Positions 16,143-25,920 of a stretch of DNA of 64,000 nt are shown here, piece by piece. The stretch comes from Aliarcobacter butzleri (lineage in GTDB: Bacteria; Campylobacterota; Campylobacteria; Campylobacterales; Arcobacteraceae). The notes below the pieces were generated by a model. That model was not told the origin of the DNA, ran no database searches, and saw only the letters and a program-made list of their open reading frames with translations. How positions within the stretch are numbered: the first letter of the stretch is position 1; each line of letters starts with the position of its first letter. The stretch lies in assembly GCF_900187115.1 (NCBI RefSeq), contig NZ_LT906455.1, positions 1,240,001 through 1,304,000 of the forward strand, in the 5' to 3' direction. Position numbers and translations under genes: made by a program.

Positions 16143-16895
16143 ATGATATTTAGAATTCTTTTCTTAATAATATTTAGCTTTTTATTTGCAAATAGCAATG
16201 AATTTACTAAAGATGATGCAGATATTGAAAAACTTATAAAAGCTTTTCAGGAAAATGATATAGAATATATCTCTAACAGAGCAATAGCTTATCCATTTAA
16301 AAGAGAATACCCTATTCCTAGTATAAAAAACCAAGAAGAGTTTAAAAAAAGATTTTATGAAGTTTTTGATGAGAAGTTAATTGAAAAGATTAAAAACTCA
16401 AAAATAGAAGATTGGGAAGTAATGGGTTATAGAGGTATTATGTTAAACAGTGGGGGTATGTGGTTAAATAGTTATGGTTATATAATAGGTATAAATTATG
16501 AAACCAAATTTGAAGAAAAACTAAGAGAAGATTTAATAAAAAAAGAGAAAGAGCAACTACATTCTTCATTAAAAATTCCTTTTTATCCTGTATATAAGAT
16601 GAAAACAAAAAATTTTTTAATTAGAATAGATAAAGTAAAAGATTCATATAGATATAGTTCTTGGAAAATAGGTAAAAGTGAATCTTCAAAACCAGATTTA
16701 GTTCTAATAAATGGAGAAGTAGATGATTATAGACCCCGCAGCAAAAATCAATTTTTTACTTTTAAGAACAAAAATTATACATATAAGATTGATATAGTTG
16801 ATGAAGGAGAAAATGATATGATTGGAGAATGGCTAGAAGTTCAGAAAGATAATAAAACTATTCTTCTTGAAAAAGGTGAACTTTTAAATCCATAA
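16143..16895 (+). CDS. Exported protein of unknown function
   Basis: I do not recognise the family. The ATG at 16143 gives a hydrophobic signal-like N-terminus (MIFRILFLIIFSFLFANS) with a likely cleavage after about residue 17, so the rest should be periplasmic. The mature part is charged with no cysteine motif. Residues about 98-120 are rich in Gly, Asn and Tyr. It directly follows the exonuclease gene with no spacer and ends in a 12-base convergent overlap with comEC. Confidence 0.65.
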   Translation: MIFRILFLIIFSFLFANSNEFTKDDADIEKLIKAFQENDIEYISNRAIAYPFKREYPIPSIKNQEEFKKRFYEVFDEKLIEKIKNSKIEDWEVMGYRGIMLNSGGMWLNSYGYIIGINYETKFEEKLREDLIKKEKEQLHSSLKIPFYPVYKMKTKNFLIRIDKVKDSYRYSSWKIGKSESSKPDLVLINGEVDDYRPRSKNQFFTFKNKNYTYKIDIVDEGENDMIGEWLEVQKDNKTILLEKGELLNP

Positions 16896-18119
16896 ATACA
16901 TATAAATATTAAATCCTATCATCAAAATATTTAGCAATGTAAAAGCTTTTTTACTCCAAATTGATAAAAATGAAACAAAAAGATATAAAATATAAAAATA
17001 AAGTGGTGTAAAAACTTCATAAACATAGATTTTATGTTCTATAAATATTTTTAAATATTCATCAAAATAACCTGAAAATCCAAAAATATGAGCAAAAATC
17101 TCTGCTGGATAAAAAAAGTTAAAAAATATCGTAATTGGTATAGAATAAAACTGTTCATAAGAAGTTTGAGGAAAATAGTAGTGAACTATTGGATTAAATA
17201 TCAAAAACATCCAAATATTAAAAAAGATAAATAAAAGCCATTTATTATAATTTTTAAAATATTGTATAAACAAGTAAATATAAAAAACTGCAAAAATTGA
17301 AAACCAAAATCCAATAGAAAAAATGTATTTAGGATAAAAAGCAATTACAATCAAAAAAGTATAAAACAAAGTCATATATGAAAGAATTTTTATATTACTT
17401 CTAAGTAAATAAATACCTAAACAAAACATCACAAAAGCTCTTAAAAGCGATGGTACAATATCCGTTAAGATAAGATAATAAAACAAAATAGCAATAGTTA
17501 TAAGTAAAATATCAAGCTTTCTATTTCGATAAGGGAAATATCTATCTTGAAAAAATTTATAAGGAAAATATAAAAGCCAATAAATTACAAAAGATAAAAC
17601 AACTAAGTGAAAACCTGAAAGTGCTACAACATGAGCTATTCCATAAGCTGTAATTACATCTCTTAACTCTTTTGAAACAGGAACGGCTAGAAATAAAGCA
17701 TTAAAAAGTTCAATTATTTTTTCATCTTTATGATTATTTTCTATATTTTTTATGATTTTATCTTTAAAAGTTTGTTCTTTTTGTAATTCATCAAAGTAGA
17801 TAGTTTTTGTATAAAAACCTTTTAAATAATCTATAAAATCAATATTTCTCGAAACTATTAAAATATTTAATAAATCAAATTTTTTTATTTCTTCATTTTT
17901 AGGTATATTTGTGAAAAACTCAAAATTTGAACTTTTTAGTTTTAAAATATCTTTATCATCTTTTTCATAAATATTTAAAACTTCAACTTTTGTTTCAAAA
18001 ACTTCTTCATCAATAAATTCTAAATATTTACTATATTCAAGAAGAATATTGATTAAAAGAGCAAAAAATAAGATAAATATTGTTACAATTTGTTTACTTT
18101 TAATAATTTTTATGAACAT
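16884..18119 (-). CDS. comEC: ComEC/Rec2-type DNA uptake channel (short form)
   Basis: A 411-residue polytopic membrane protein. The signature HVVALSGFHLVVLSFVIYW (about 155-175) and RAFVMFCLGIYLL belong to the Competence domain of ComEC, which forms the inner-membrane channel for single-stranded DNA in natural transformation. The N-terminal part has one helix and a soluble domain. There is no C-terminal metallo-beta-lactamase domain, so this is the short form seen in epsilon-type bacteria. Confidence 0.9.
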   Translation of the reverse strand: MFIKIIKSKQIVTIFILFFALLINILLEYSKYLEFIDEEVFETKVEVLNIYEKDDKDILKLKSSNFEFFTNIPKNEEIKKFDLLNILIVSRNIDFIDYLKGFYTKTIYFDELQKEQTFKDKIIKNIENNHKDEKIIELFNALFLAVPVSKELRDVITAYGIAHVVALSGFHLVVLSFVIYWLLYFPYKFFQDRYFPYRNRKLDILLITIAILFYYLILTDIVPSLLRAFVMFCLGIYLLRSNIKILSYMTLFYTFLIVIAFYPKYIFSIGFWFSIFAVFYIYLFIQYFKNYNKWLLFIFFNIWMFLIFNPIVHYYFPQTSYEQFYSIPITIFFNFFYPAEIFAHIFGFSGYFDEYLKIFIEHKIYVYEVFTPLYFYILYLFVSFLSIWSKKAFTLLNILMIGFNIYMYLWI

Positions 18120-18150
18120 GAGAATTATTATACTTTAAAAAGGAGATTTT

Positions 18151-18627
18151 ATGCAAATTGGTAATACAACTTCAATTTTAGGTACAACTTCGCAAAATAA
18201 CTCTATAAATATTGATGAAAATAGCTCTTCAAGTAATGAATTTGGCGTACTATTAGAAAATAAAACTAAAGAACAAAAAAAAACAGAAGAAGAATCTTTA
18301 AGAAAACAACTTTTAGATGAGTTAAATTTTGTTGCAAAAACTGGCTTTACTAAAGAAGAGTTAGAAGAAATCAAAAAAATCTTAGAAGAATTAGCAAAAC
18401 AAAGAGCTGAATCGGGTCAAACAGCACAAACTCCAGAAGAATACATAAAAAATCTAAAAGCTGATTTACAATATGCTGTAGAAAAAGTAACTGGCAAAAG
18501 AATGGATTTTAATGAAGATATGTTAAGTAATTTTGTTAATTCTCAAAATAGTTCAAGTCAAGTTTTAGCAACAACATCAACAGATGAAGAGTTAAGATTA
18601 ATCGGTGACTTAAAACAGAAAAAATAG
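18151..18627 (+). CDS. Low-complexity helical protein of unknown function
   Basis: A 158-residue soluble protein with a Ser/Asn-rich N-terminus (about 1-30), a highly charged helical middle (about 40-95, KTKEQKKTEEESLRKQLLDE) and a Ser/Thr-rich tail. The N-terminus MQIGNTTSILGTTSQ resembles the starts of flagellar hook-length or hook-associated proteins, but no flagellar gene is nearby, so I do not assign that. It is preceded by AAAAAGGAGATTTT, an excellent ribosome binding site. Confidence 0.6.
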   Translation: MQIGNTTSILGTTSQNNSINIDENSSSSNEFGVLLENKTKEQKKTEEESLRKQLLDELNFVAKTGFTKEELEEIKKILEELAKQRAESGQTAQTPEEYIKNLKADLQYAVEKVTGKRMDFNEDMLSNFVNSQNSSSQVLATTSTDEELRLIGDLKQKK

Positions 18628-18644
18628 AAATTTTTCTATTTTTT
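18619..18644. terminator. Bidirectional terminator between convergent genes
   Basis: AAAAAATAGAAA (18619-18630) and TTTCTATTTTTT (18633-18644) are a perfect inverted repeat. It overlaps the ends of the small protein gene and of ovoA, so it can serve both strands. Confidence 0.65.
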
Positions 18645-20648
18645 CCTCCAAATACTCATCAATAAAGTTTTATTATCATAGTTTTTATTTTTCATTTTTA
18701 TAAAAGATGAAACTTCTATCTTATCAAGTAATTCAAATTTCAAAAATAGATTATTTTCATTTATATGCTCATTAAACCAATTATGTGAACTTAAAAATAC
18801 AAAAAAACCATTTTTGTTTATTCGTCTTGAAACATCTTCTAAAAACTTTTTAGGATAATATAGTTTATCAATTAAACTAGAATAAAATATTAAATCAAAA
18901 TCTTTATAAATCTCTTTTAAATTACAAGCATCTCCTTGCATAAAAGACACTTTATCTTTTACTTTTTCTAAATCAAAATCTTTCAAAGAGATAGCTCTTT
19001 CTTCAAAAGTTTTATCTTCTTTTTTTATTTTATAATTTACGAAATCATAAAGTTTCAGTTTCACCCCAATATTTATATAATTTGCACTAAAATCTATTCC
19101 TAATACTTCATCATATATTTTTGCTAATTCAAAGCTAGTTCGTCCAACACAACAACCCAAATCTAAAGCTTTTGAGTTTTTCAAATCTTTTAAATATGGT
19201 CTTATTAAATCCACATAATTTGTATATAAATTGTCTTTTCCATAATATAAATCACAATATGAAGATATTGATTCATCACTTTCATAAAAGTTGTTGTTTA
19301 ATTGTGTTTTATACTCATTTGATGATTTAACATATCTAAATCCAGCATGTTGGAAAAAGTGTTTTCTAAATGCATATCTTGCACTTCTTAAAGTTTCATT
19401 TCCTAAACTAATAAAAGAACCACCTTTTATAAGTGCATGCCTATCATCAAATGTTGGAGTTGTAAAATCATCATAGATTGGATGTGTTACAAAACCATCA
19501 AAAGGATAAATTGGAGTTAAACTCCACTGCCAAACATTTCCAGCAACATCGTAAAAATCATCAAACTTATATTTGTCAACCCTACTTTGATTAAACTGTT
19601 TTAAACCAATATTTGCTTCTTTATTTTGTGCATCTACAAAATCATAAAGTCTATAATACTCATCTTCACTTGGAAGTCGCACTTCAAAACCTAACTTTTG
19701 ACTTTTATATTTACAAAAAGCTTCAGCTTCATAAAAATTTACATCAACTGGATAATTAAGAGGAAGAGGAACAACTTTATTTATCTCTCTTAGAAAGTAC
19801 TCTTCCTCTTTTTTTATCCAAAATGTTGGATATTTTGCATTTGTATAAATTAACCAGTTTTTCCCTTCTGTTGAAAAGAATTCAGGATTATTATAACCAC
19901 CCTCTTTTACAAACTCCAAAAACTCTCCATTTGAAACCAAATATTTTGAAGCTTGAAAATCTTTTATAAAAGCTTTGTGATTTGAAAATTCATTATCCCA
20001 ACCATAAAATATTGGATTATTTCTATCTTTTTGAAGTAAAACTTGCGCACCTTTTACATCAAGAAGTTCATTTTTTGGATATTCGTTTGAAGCTTCATTT
20101 GAATACTCAAATATCTCATCTTTTATTAGATATTTAATATCAAGTTCTCGAAGTAAAACTGAACTTGTTTCTATATGAATATTTTCATGTTCTATTCCCA
20201 TCAAAATAATCCACATAGCACAATCCCAATTTATAGGAAGTGAAAACTCTATATTTTCAATCAAATCTAAAACTATCTCTTTTACTTTACTTCTATACTC
20301 TTTTATCTCTTCAAAAGTTGGCCATTTGTAATTACTAGAGTTCAAATCATCCCAACTCATTTCATCAACACCAATTGCAAATATTGATTCAAAATCCTTA
20401 TTTAATCTATTTTCTAAAATATTTGCTAAAACTAATTTATTTATAAAAAATGTTGCAGTATGTCCATAATAAAATATAAGTGGATGTCTAAGTTTATTTG
20501 GTTGCTGATACAAAAACTCTTTATCTTTTAATAAATCAAAAAGTTTTTCATCTAATTGATAAGTTTGTAAAAACTGTTTTTTAATCTCAGCTCTTTTTTC
20601 TTCAATTGTACCAGTACTTAAATTTACACTATTTTTTATATAGTTCAT
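18636..20648 (-). CDS. ovoA: 5-histidylcysteine sulfoxide synthase / mercaptohistidine methyltransferase (ovothiol synthesis)
   Basis: This 670-residue three-domain protein makes ovothiol A: it couples cysteine to histidine with oxygen and later methylates the thiohistidine. The N-terminal DinB_2-like domain shows YYGHTATFFINKL and the iron-binding HENIHIE (about 174-180). The middle is a formylglycine-enzyme-like fold ending in AGNVWQWS, then GGSFI. The C-terminal methyltransferase has the SAM loop ALDLGCCVGRTSFELA (about 490-505). Full length of the OvoA fusion is retained, so the gene looks intact. Upstream genes are a TPR membrane protein (10-base gap) and a GGCT-like protein. Confidence 0.93.
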   Translation of the reverse strand: MNYIKNSVNLSTGTIEEKRAEIKKQFLQTYQLDEKLFDLLKDKEFLYQQPNKLRHPLIFYYGHTATFFINKLVLANILENRLNKDFESIFAIGVDEMSWDDLNSSNYKWPTFEEIKEYRSKVKEIVLDLIENIEFSLPINWDCAMWIILMGIEHENIHIETSSVLLRELDIKYLIKDEIFEYSNEASNEYPKNELLDVKGAQVLLQKDRNNPIFYGWDNEFSNHKAFIKDFQASKYLVSNGEFLEFVKEGGYNNPEFFSTEGKNWLIYTNAKYPTFWIKKEEEYFLREINKVVPLPLNYPVDVNFYEAEAFCKYKSQKLGFEVRLPSEDEYYRLYDFVDAQNKEANIGLKQFNQSRVDKYKFDDFYDVAGNVWQWSLTPIYPFDGFVTHPIYDDFTTPTFDDRHALIKGGSFISLGNETLRSARYAFRKHFFQHAGFRYVKSSNEYKTQLNNNFYESDESISSYCDLYYGKDNLYTNYVDLIRPYLKDLKNSKALDLGCCVGRTSFELAKIYDEVLGIDFSANYINIGVKLKLYDFVNYKIKKEDKTFEERAISLKDFDLEKVKDKVSFMQGDACNLKEIYKDFDLIFYSSLIDKLYYPKKFLEDVSRRINKNGFFVFLSSHNWFNEHINENNLFLKFELLDKIEVSSFIKMKNKNYDNKTLLMSIWRKK

Positions 20649-20658
20649 TTTTTTCCTT

Positions 20659-22893
20659 TTATGCTCTTAATAAAACTAATTTATCTAAAAATTCTAATTT
20701 TTTAAGTTTATTATTTTTTGCAAACTCTTTGTATATATTTAATAGTTGTTTCAACTCTGAATCTTGCAAATTTATAATACAATTTTGTAATTTTTCAATT
20801 ATACTCTTTGAATCAATTTCTAATAAACTTCTTGCAATATAATTTTCAATTAAAACCATTCCTAATCTTTTTATAGATTTTGTCTCTTCTAAAATATCCA
20901 AAGCTTCATTCGTTACTTTTAAAACCTCTAAACACTCTTTTTCATCATAAGAATTTAGTATTTTATATAAAATATTCAAAGCAAAATTATGTAAAACAAC
21001 TGGCATTTCATCTCTATCACCAACTGATTCTTTTAAAACTACACCTAATTTTCCTAAATTTATAGCTTTATTTATAGTTTCATCATCTTTTTTTGTTTGT
21101 AAAATATATTTAAATCTATATGATATTGCCATATTTACAAATGTTGCTCCATACTCAAAAGCACCAAGAGCTGGGATTGCTAAACATTTTTGATAAAAAG
21201 TTATTGCTTCATCATAGTTTTCTTCCCATTCACAAAGATTTGCTTTTAAGTTATAAAAATGCCATAACCATAAAGGTTCATTATCTTCATTATGAGAGAA
21301 AAGTAATTCTTCCAATTTTTTTAAAGATTCTAATGCTTCAATTTTTAGTTTTTCATCTCTTTGAGAGATTATTATAAAAGCTGCTTTTCTTTGATAATAT
21401 CTTATTTCAATATCTGATGGTTTTTCATTTTTTCCTAAATTTAACTCTTTTGGTAAAGTATTATAAGCAAGTTCAAATTTTCCCATTCTTTCATATAAAG
21501 ATGAGATATTTAAAATGTATTTATTTGGATTTATCTCATATAAATATTGATTTAAAAGGATTGCTTGTTCAAAATATCCACTTCTTTCAAATAAAAATGC
21601 CAAATCATTTAAACTAGAAATTGAAATCTTTCTATAATAAGATTTATTTGAACTTTCAAAACTATTTATATCACGAGAATCAAACATATTTCCAGCTATA
21701 TCAAACCAATAATCATTTATTAACTCATATTGCTGTTTTTCTTTTATAGAACTTATAAACTTTTCTAAAACTTTAATAACTCTTTTTTCATCTAAAACTA
21801 AATCTTTTACATAATAATATAAAATAAGAAGAGAAATAGGATTTTCAAACCTTAAAACACAATCTTCAAGATGATTTCTTAAATATTGAGATAACTCTTT
21901 TCTTTGAGTATTTAACTCTTTTAAATTTACATTTTGTGTAAAAAAGACTTGTAAAGATTTCTCTTGAGCTAAAAAATTAAAGTCTTGAAAACTTCTATTT
22001 ATAAAGCTTTGGAAACCAAAACTTAGCTGATTTTGTTCATTTGCTTTTATAAAGTTTTTTCCACAATATTCAAAAAGTTCTAAAGAGATAAAAACCTTTT
22101 TTTCTTTACTTTTTACCATAAAAGTAGAACAAATTTGAAGTAAAGAGTAAAAATTCAACTCTTTTTGAGATAATAAAATCTCCAAATCAGAACTATTTGT
22201 AGTTATTGGATTTTTAATAATTTTTATATTTGTAACTCCAAAATTTTTTAAATATTTTTCAATATTTTCAACTTTGTCATTTCTAACATAAAAATATATA
22301 TTTGAAAATTTACTTAAAAGAATTGTCGTAAAAGTACTCCAAAGCCACTCTTTTTCATTTTGTAAATCAAAATTATATAGATGAATTTCCATATCTTTAT
22401 CAAAATTTGAATATGCAAGTTTTAATCTTTTTGCTTTTCTAACTTCTTTATTAAACCAAGAAGTAATAAAATTTTTAAACTCACTTCCTTCTGCATCTAA
22501 AATTTTTGGCATAAAAAGTAATGAAAGAAATAAAAAAATAACAAAAGAAAAAGATATATAATCTTTAAAATCAAAGCTTGTTGGAGTCTCAAGTATAACT
22601 TTTTTCAAAAAATCTTCATAAATAGAGATAGTTAAAAGAGCTATTAAAATAACTAAAACTGAACTAATAGATATGATTAAAGGAATAAATCTTTTATTTA
22701 AAAAATATAAAAATGTTTTATTTTTACCAATAAACATATTTATATCTTCTTCAAATTTATCCAAAGTATCACCTTCACAATAAGTTATGTGTAAAGAGTT
22801 ATTTTCTTTAAAAAGTGAACTATTTTCTTTTTTATCTCTTTTTTTATTTGATAATCTTGAAGTAGAAATAAAACAATTATTAATTTGATTCAT
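20659..22893 (-). CDS. Membrane protein with tetratricopeptide repeats, ovoA neighbour
   Basis: The ATG at 22893 (MNQINNCF) is chosen over an upstream in-frame start because it leaves only a 14-base overlap with the preceding gene. The 744 residues have two membrane helices (about 67-90 and 105-127), a cytoplasmic globular region, and a long alpha-helical second half with TPR-like repeats (YFEQAILLNQYLYEINP, YDEAITFYQKCLAIP, about 450-640). I do not recognise a named family. Location between a GGCT-like gene and ovoA suggests a link to thiol metabolism or transport, but this is only positional. Confidence 0.7.
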   Translation of the reverse strand: MNQINNCFISTSRLSNKKRDKKENSSLFKENNSLHITYCEGDTLDKFEEDINMFIGKNKTFLYFLNKRFIPLIISISSVLVILIALLTISIYEDFLKKVILETPTSFDFKDYISFSFVIFLFLSLLFMPKILDAEGSEFKNFITSWFNKEVRKAKRLKLAYSNFDKDMEIHLYNFDLQNEKEWLWSTFTTILLSKFSNIYFYVRNDKVENIEKYLKNFGVTNIKIIKNPITTNSSDLEILLSQKELNFYSLLQICSTFMVKSKEKKVFISLELFEYCGKNFIKANEQNQLSFGFQSFINRSFQDFNFLAQEKSLQVFFTQNVNLKELNTQRKELSQYLRNHLEDCVLRFENPISLLILYYYVKDLVLDEKRVIKVLEKFISSIKEKQQYELINDYWFDIAGNMFDSRDINSFESSNKSYYRKISISSLNDLAFLFERSGYFEQAILLNQYLYEINPNKYILNISSLYERMGKFELAYNTLPKELNLGKNEKPSDIEIRYYQRKAAFIIISQRDEKLKIEALESLKKLEELLFSHNEDNEPLWLWHFYNLKANLCEWEENYDEAITFYQKCLAIPALGAFEYGATFVNMAISYRFKYILQTKKDDETINKAINLGKLGVVLKESVGDRDEMPVVLHNFALNILYKILNSYDEKECLEVLKVTNEALDILEETKSIKRLGMVLIENYIARSLLEIDSKSIIEKLQNCIINLQDSELKQLLNIYKEFAKNNKLKKLEFLDKLVLLRA

Positions 22894-23455
22894 TGTGATT
22901 TTTTGCCTCTCTTGCAGCTTTATTTTGAATTGGATCTGTAAAACTATAATCACCATCTTTTGAAGGAAATGGAAAATTATTTAAAGTTTCTTTAAAATTT
23001 TCTTTAAATTCTTCATCGTAGTTTTTCAAAGCTTCATTTACAATTTGAATATATTTTTTTGGAATAAAAGTATTAACATCTCCTACTTTTCCTATTTTTT
23101 CTTCTTTTGTTGTCATAAAAGCTATCAAATCTTCTTGTGCATTTTGACTTAAAACATCTTCTTTTTCTATTTTTATACAACTATAATTTTTTTCTCTTAA
23201 TTTCAAAATTTCTAACTCTTCTTGTGTAATCTTTATCATTACACCATATAAAATAGCATCCTTTTTTTCTTGAATATTTAGAAAAACACCATTTACTTCC
23301 ATATTATCTTCAAATTTTATATTTTCAAGTGCATTCCAAACTCTTTTAAACCCTTTAATTTTTACAGGGATTAAATCTTTTTGAGTTAAAACTCTTTTAA
23401 AAGATTTTTGAGCACTAGCTAAATTTATTAATGAACCAAAACCAAATAAATACAT
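22880..23455 (-). CDS. Gamma-glutamylcyclotransferase-like protein
   Basis: A 191-residue protein with the N-terminal YLFGFGSLIN (about 2-11), the substrate loop of the GGCT/ChaC/AIG2 fold. A catalytic glutamate is plausible in the YGVMIKITQEELEIL region. Such proteins cyclise gamma-glutamyl groups, for instance in glutathione turnover. It begins the ovoA operon, so a role in thiol precursor supply is possible. The exact substrate cannot be told. Confidence 0.8.
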   Translation of the reverse strand: MYLFGFGSLINLASAQKSFKRVLTQKDLIPVKIKGFKRVWNALENIKFEDNMEVNGVFLNIQEKKDAILYGVMIKITQEELEILKLREKNYSCIKIEKEDVLSQNAQEDLIAFMTTKEEKIGKVGDVNTFIPKKYIQIVNEALKNYDEEFKENFKETLNNFPFPSKDGDYSFTDPIQNKAAREAKNHNESN

Positions 23456-23526
23456 AAATTAATCCTTTATTTTATAAAAATAATATATTATCTCATTTAG
23501 ACTTTAATTTTTAAAGGATTTATAAT

Positions 23527-24519
23527 ATGAAACTCTTACTTAATATATCTATTCTTTCTTTGATTTTTTTATTTAGTGGTTGTGCTTCAAAAATCACTAT
23601 AAAAGCTTTACAATCTTCAAAAATAGAAAAAGAAAAAATCAACAGTATAAAAGTAGAAAGATTTAGAAATGATGATATAAATCAAACAGAAAGTCTTGCA
23701 AATAAAATAGCAAACAAAGTAGTTGATAATAAAAGAGTTTTTACTTTAAAAAATGATATTTTTGGAACAGATGCGATATTAACAGGAGAAGTTTTACAAT
23801 CATCAGCAACTTATAATGTATATTATAGAAATGAAGTTGATTTTTCAAGATGTAGATATTATAGATATGATGAAAGAACAAGAGTAAAACAGTGTATGGA
23901 GTATTATATAAGATATATTCCTTGTGAAGCAAAAGAATATAATGTAACAACAGCTATAACTTTAATAAAACCAATAAACAATCAAATAATTTTTTCAAAA
24001 ACTTATAGTACAAATACAAGTGATAATGTTTGTTATGATAGATATTTTTATGATTATCCTTATATGCCAGCACATTTAACCGCACATAGTGATAAATTTA
24101 GAGTAAATTCACAATTAGCAGACTCTATATCAAATGCTATTTTAGATGATATTTCTCCTCATTATATCTATTTTGATGTAGAAATTATGGAAGAATTAAA
24201 TGATAATCCAATTTACACAAAAACTCAAAAACAAAGATTTGAAGATAGTGTAGCTCTTATGGAAAAAGGAAATTTAGATTTAGCAAAATACAATTTAGAA
24301 AGTTTAAATCAAGAACTACAAGGAAAAAGTTTTGAAGTTTTATACAATCTAGCTTTGATTTTTGAAGCAACAAATAATCTTCAAATAGCAAATAATCTTT
24401 ACAACCAAGCAAGAACTCTTACATTTAACGTAAAAGATTTAGATTTAATCAATTATGGAATAAGCAGAACTAATTTAAACTTAGAAGAGAAAATAAAAGC
24501 TAAATCTCAACTTCCATAA
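23527..24519 (+). CDS. Outer-membrane-type lipoprotein of unknown function
   Basis: The N-terminus MKLLLNISILSLIFLFSGC has a lipobox with the lipidated Cys at residue 19. The 330-residue protein then has a beta-rich domain (about 40-215, with conserved pairs of Cys and many Tyr) and a helical C-terminal part with TPR-like character (about 235-320). The middle resembles lipoproteins that assemble at the cell surface, but no family name is secure. It is a single-gene unit with its own hairpin downstream. Confidence 0.75.
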   Translation: MKLLLNISILSLIFLFSGCASKITIKALQSSKIEKEKINSIKVERFRNDDINQTESLANKIANKVVDNKRVFTLKNDIFGTDAILTGEVLQSSATYNVYYRNEVDFSRCRYYRYDERTRVKQCMEYYIRYIPCEAKEYNVTTAITLIKPINNQIIFSKTYSTNTSDNVCYDRYFYDYPYMPAHLTAHSDKFRVNSQLADSISNAILDDISPHYIYFDVEIMEELNDNPIYTKTQKQRFEDSVALMEKGNLDLAKYNLESLNQELQGKSFEVLYNLALIFEATNNLQIANNLYNQARTLTFNVKDLDLINYGISRTNLNLEEKIKAKSQLP

Positions 24520-24540
24520 ATAGGGACAAAATCCCTATTT
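24518..24540 (+). terminator. Hairpin after the lipoprotein gene
   Basis: AAATAGGGA (24518-24526) and TCCCTATTT (24532-24540) are perfect arms around CAAAA. The following T tract is interrupted (AACAACTTTT), so it is a weak terminator. Confidence 0.6.
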
Positions 24541-24617
24541 AACAACTTTTAACCAATATTTTTGTATATTAAATTTTTATTATAAATATTAAAAATTTTT
24601 AACCAAAAGGTAATTTA

Positions 24618-25916
24618 GTGGCTATAAGTAAATTTGACTATACAAAAATCTCTGATGATTGTGTAAAATGTGGAAAATGTAAACCAGTATGTACAATTTT
24701 CAATATAAATCAAGATGAAGCAACAAGCCCGAGAGGATTTATCGACCTACTTGGAGCATACAAAAGAGATGAATTAGAATTAGATAAAAATGCAAAAGAT
24801 ATATTTGAATCATGTTTTTTATGTACAAACTGTGTTGAAGTTTGTCCAAATGATTTACCAACAGATATGATTATTGAGCAAGTAAGAAGTGATATTGCTA
24901 AAAAATATGGTATTGCTTGGTATAAAAGGCTGTTCTTTTTTCTTTTAAGACATAGAAAAACTATGGACTTTTTATCAAAATTAGGTTGGGTTTTCCAAAC
25001 TTGTGCTTTAAAATTAGATTCTGCAAAACAATCGGCACTTCCACGATTTTCTTTACCAATAGTAAAAAAAGGAAGAGCCTTACCTTATGCGGATAAAAGA
25101 AGCTTTTTAAATAAATATCCAGAAAATATTCCTGCAATAAAAAAATCTATTGAAGAAAATAAAAAAGGAAAAGTTGCTATTTTTATAGGTTGTATGAGTA
25201 ACTATACTTATACAAATACTGGTGATAGTTTAGTAAAAATTCTAAAAAAATTAAATTTAGATATAACAATTCCAAAAAAACAACTCTGTTGTGGAGCACC
25301 TGCATATTTTACAGGTGCTTTTGATACAGTTGATTATTTAGTAAAAGAGAATATTAAATATTTTGAAACATGGATAGATGAAGTTGATGCTGTTATTATT
25401 CCAGAAGCTACATGTAGTGCTATGATAAATAAAGATTGGGAACACTATTTACATGATCAACCAGAATGGAAAGAAAGAGCTGTTAAATTATCGAAAAAAA
25501 TATTTTTAGCAACAAAATGGCTTGAAAATAATACTGAATTAAAAGAGTTACTTGCTAAAAGTGGTAAAAAATTCGACCAAATGGTAACCTACCATGACCC
25601 ATGCCATGCTAAAAAAATGCAAGGTGTATGGAAAGAACCAAGAGAACTTTTAAAACAAAACTATGTACTAAAAGAAATGAGTGACTCAAATAGATGCTGT
25701 GGATTTGGTGGAGTTACTATGCAAACTGAAAAATATGAGTTTTCTAAAGCAGCAGGTGCACCAAAAGCAGCGATGATTAGAGATACAAAAGCACAAATAG
25801 TAAGTGCTGAATGTAGCGCATGTAGAATGCAAATAACAAACTCTTTATATTTAGCAAATGTTGATGTAGAGTTTAAAAACCCTATTGAGTTAATAGCTCA
25901 AGCTTTAGAGGATTAA
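24618..25916 (+). CDS. GlcF-like (Fe-S)-binding oxidoreductase subunit with two CCG domains
   Basis: A 432-residue cytoplasmic protein with two [4Fe-4S] motifs near the N-terminus (CVKCGKCKPVC, about 15-25; CFLCTNCVEVC, about 66-76) and two CCG domains (CCGAPAYF, about 224; CHAKKMQGVW and CCGFGG, about 325-375). This is the layout of the glycolate oxidase subunit GlcF, GlpC and LutA/HdrD-type proteins. No flavin subunit gene lies next to it, so which dehydrogenase it serves is not clear. GTG start behind AAAAGG. Confidence 0.85.
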   Translation: MAISKFDYTKISDDCVKCGKCKPVCTIFNINQDEATSPRGFIDLLGAYKRDELELDKNAKDIFESCFLCTNCVEVCPNDLPTDMIIEQVRSDIAKKYGIAWYKRLFFFLLRHRKTMDFLSKLGWVFQTCALKLDSAKQSALPRFSLPIVKKGRALPYADKRSFLNKYPENIPAIKKSIEENKKGKVAIFIGCMSNYTYTNTGDSLVKILKKLNLDITIPKKQLCCGAPAYFTGAFDTVDYLVKENIKYFETWIDEVDAVIIPEATCSAMINKDWEHYLHDQPEWKERAVKLSKKIFLATKWLENNTELKELLAKSGKKFDQMVTYHDPCHAKKMQGVWKEPRELLKQNYVLKEMSDSNRCCGFGGVTMQTEKYEFSKAAGAPKAAMIRDTKAQIVSAECSACRMQITNSLYLANVDVEFKNPIELIAQALED

Positions 25917-25920
25917 AAAT

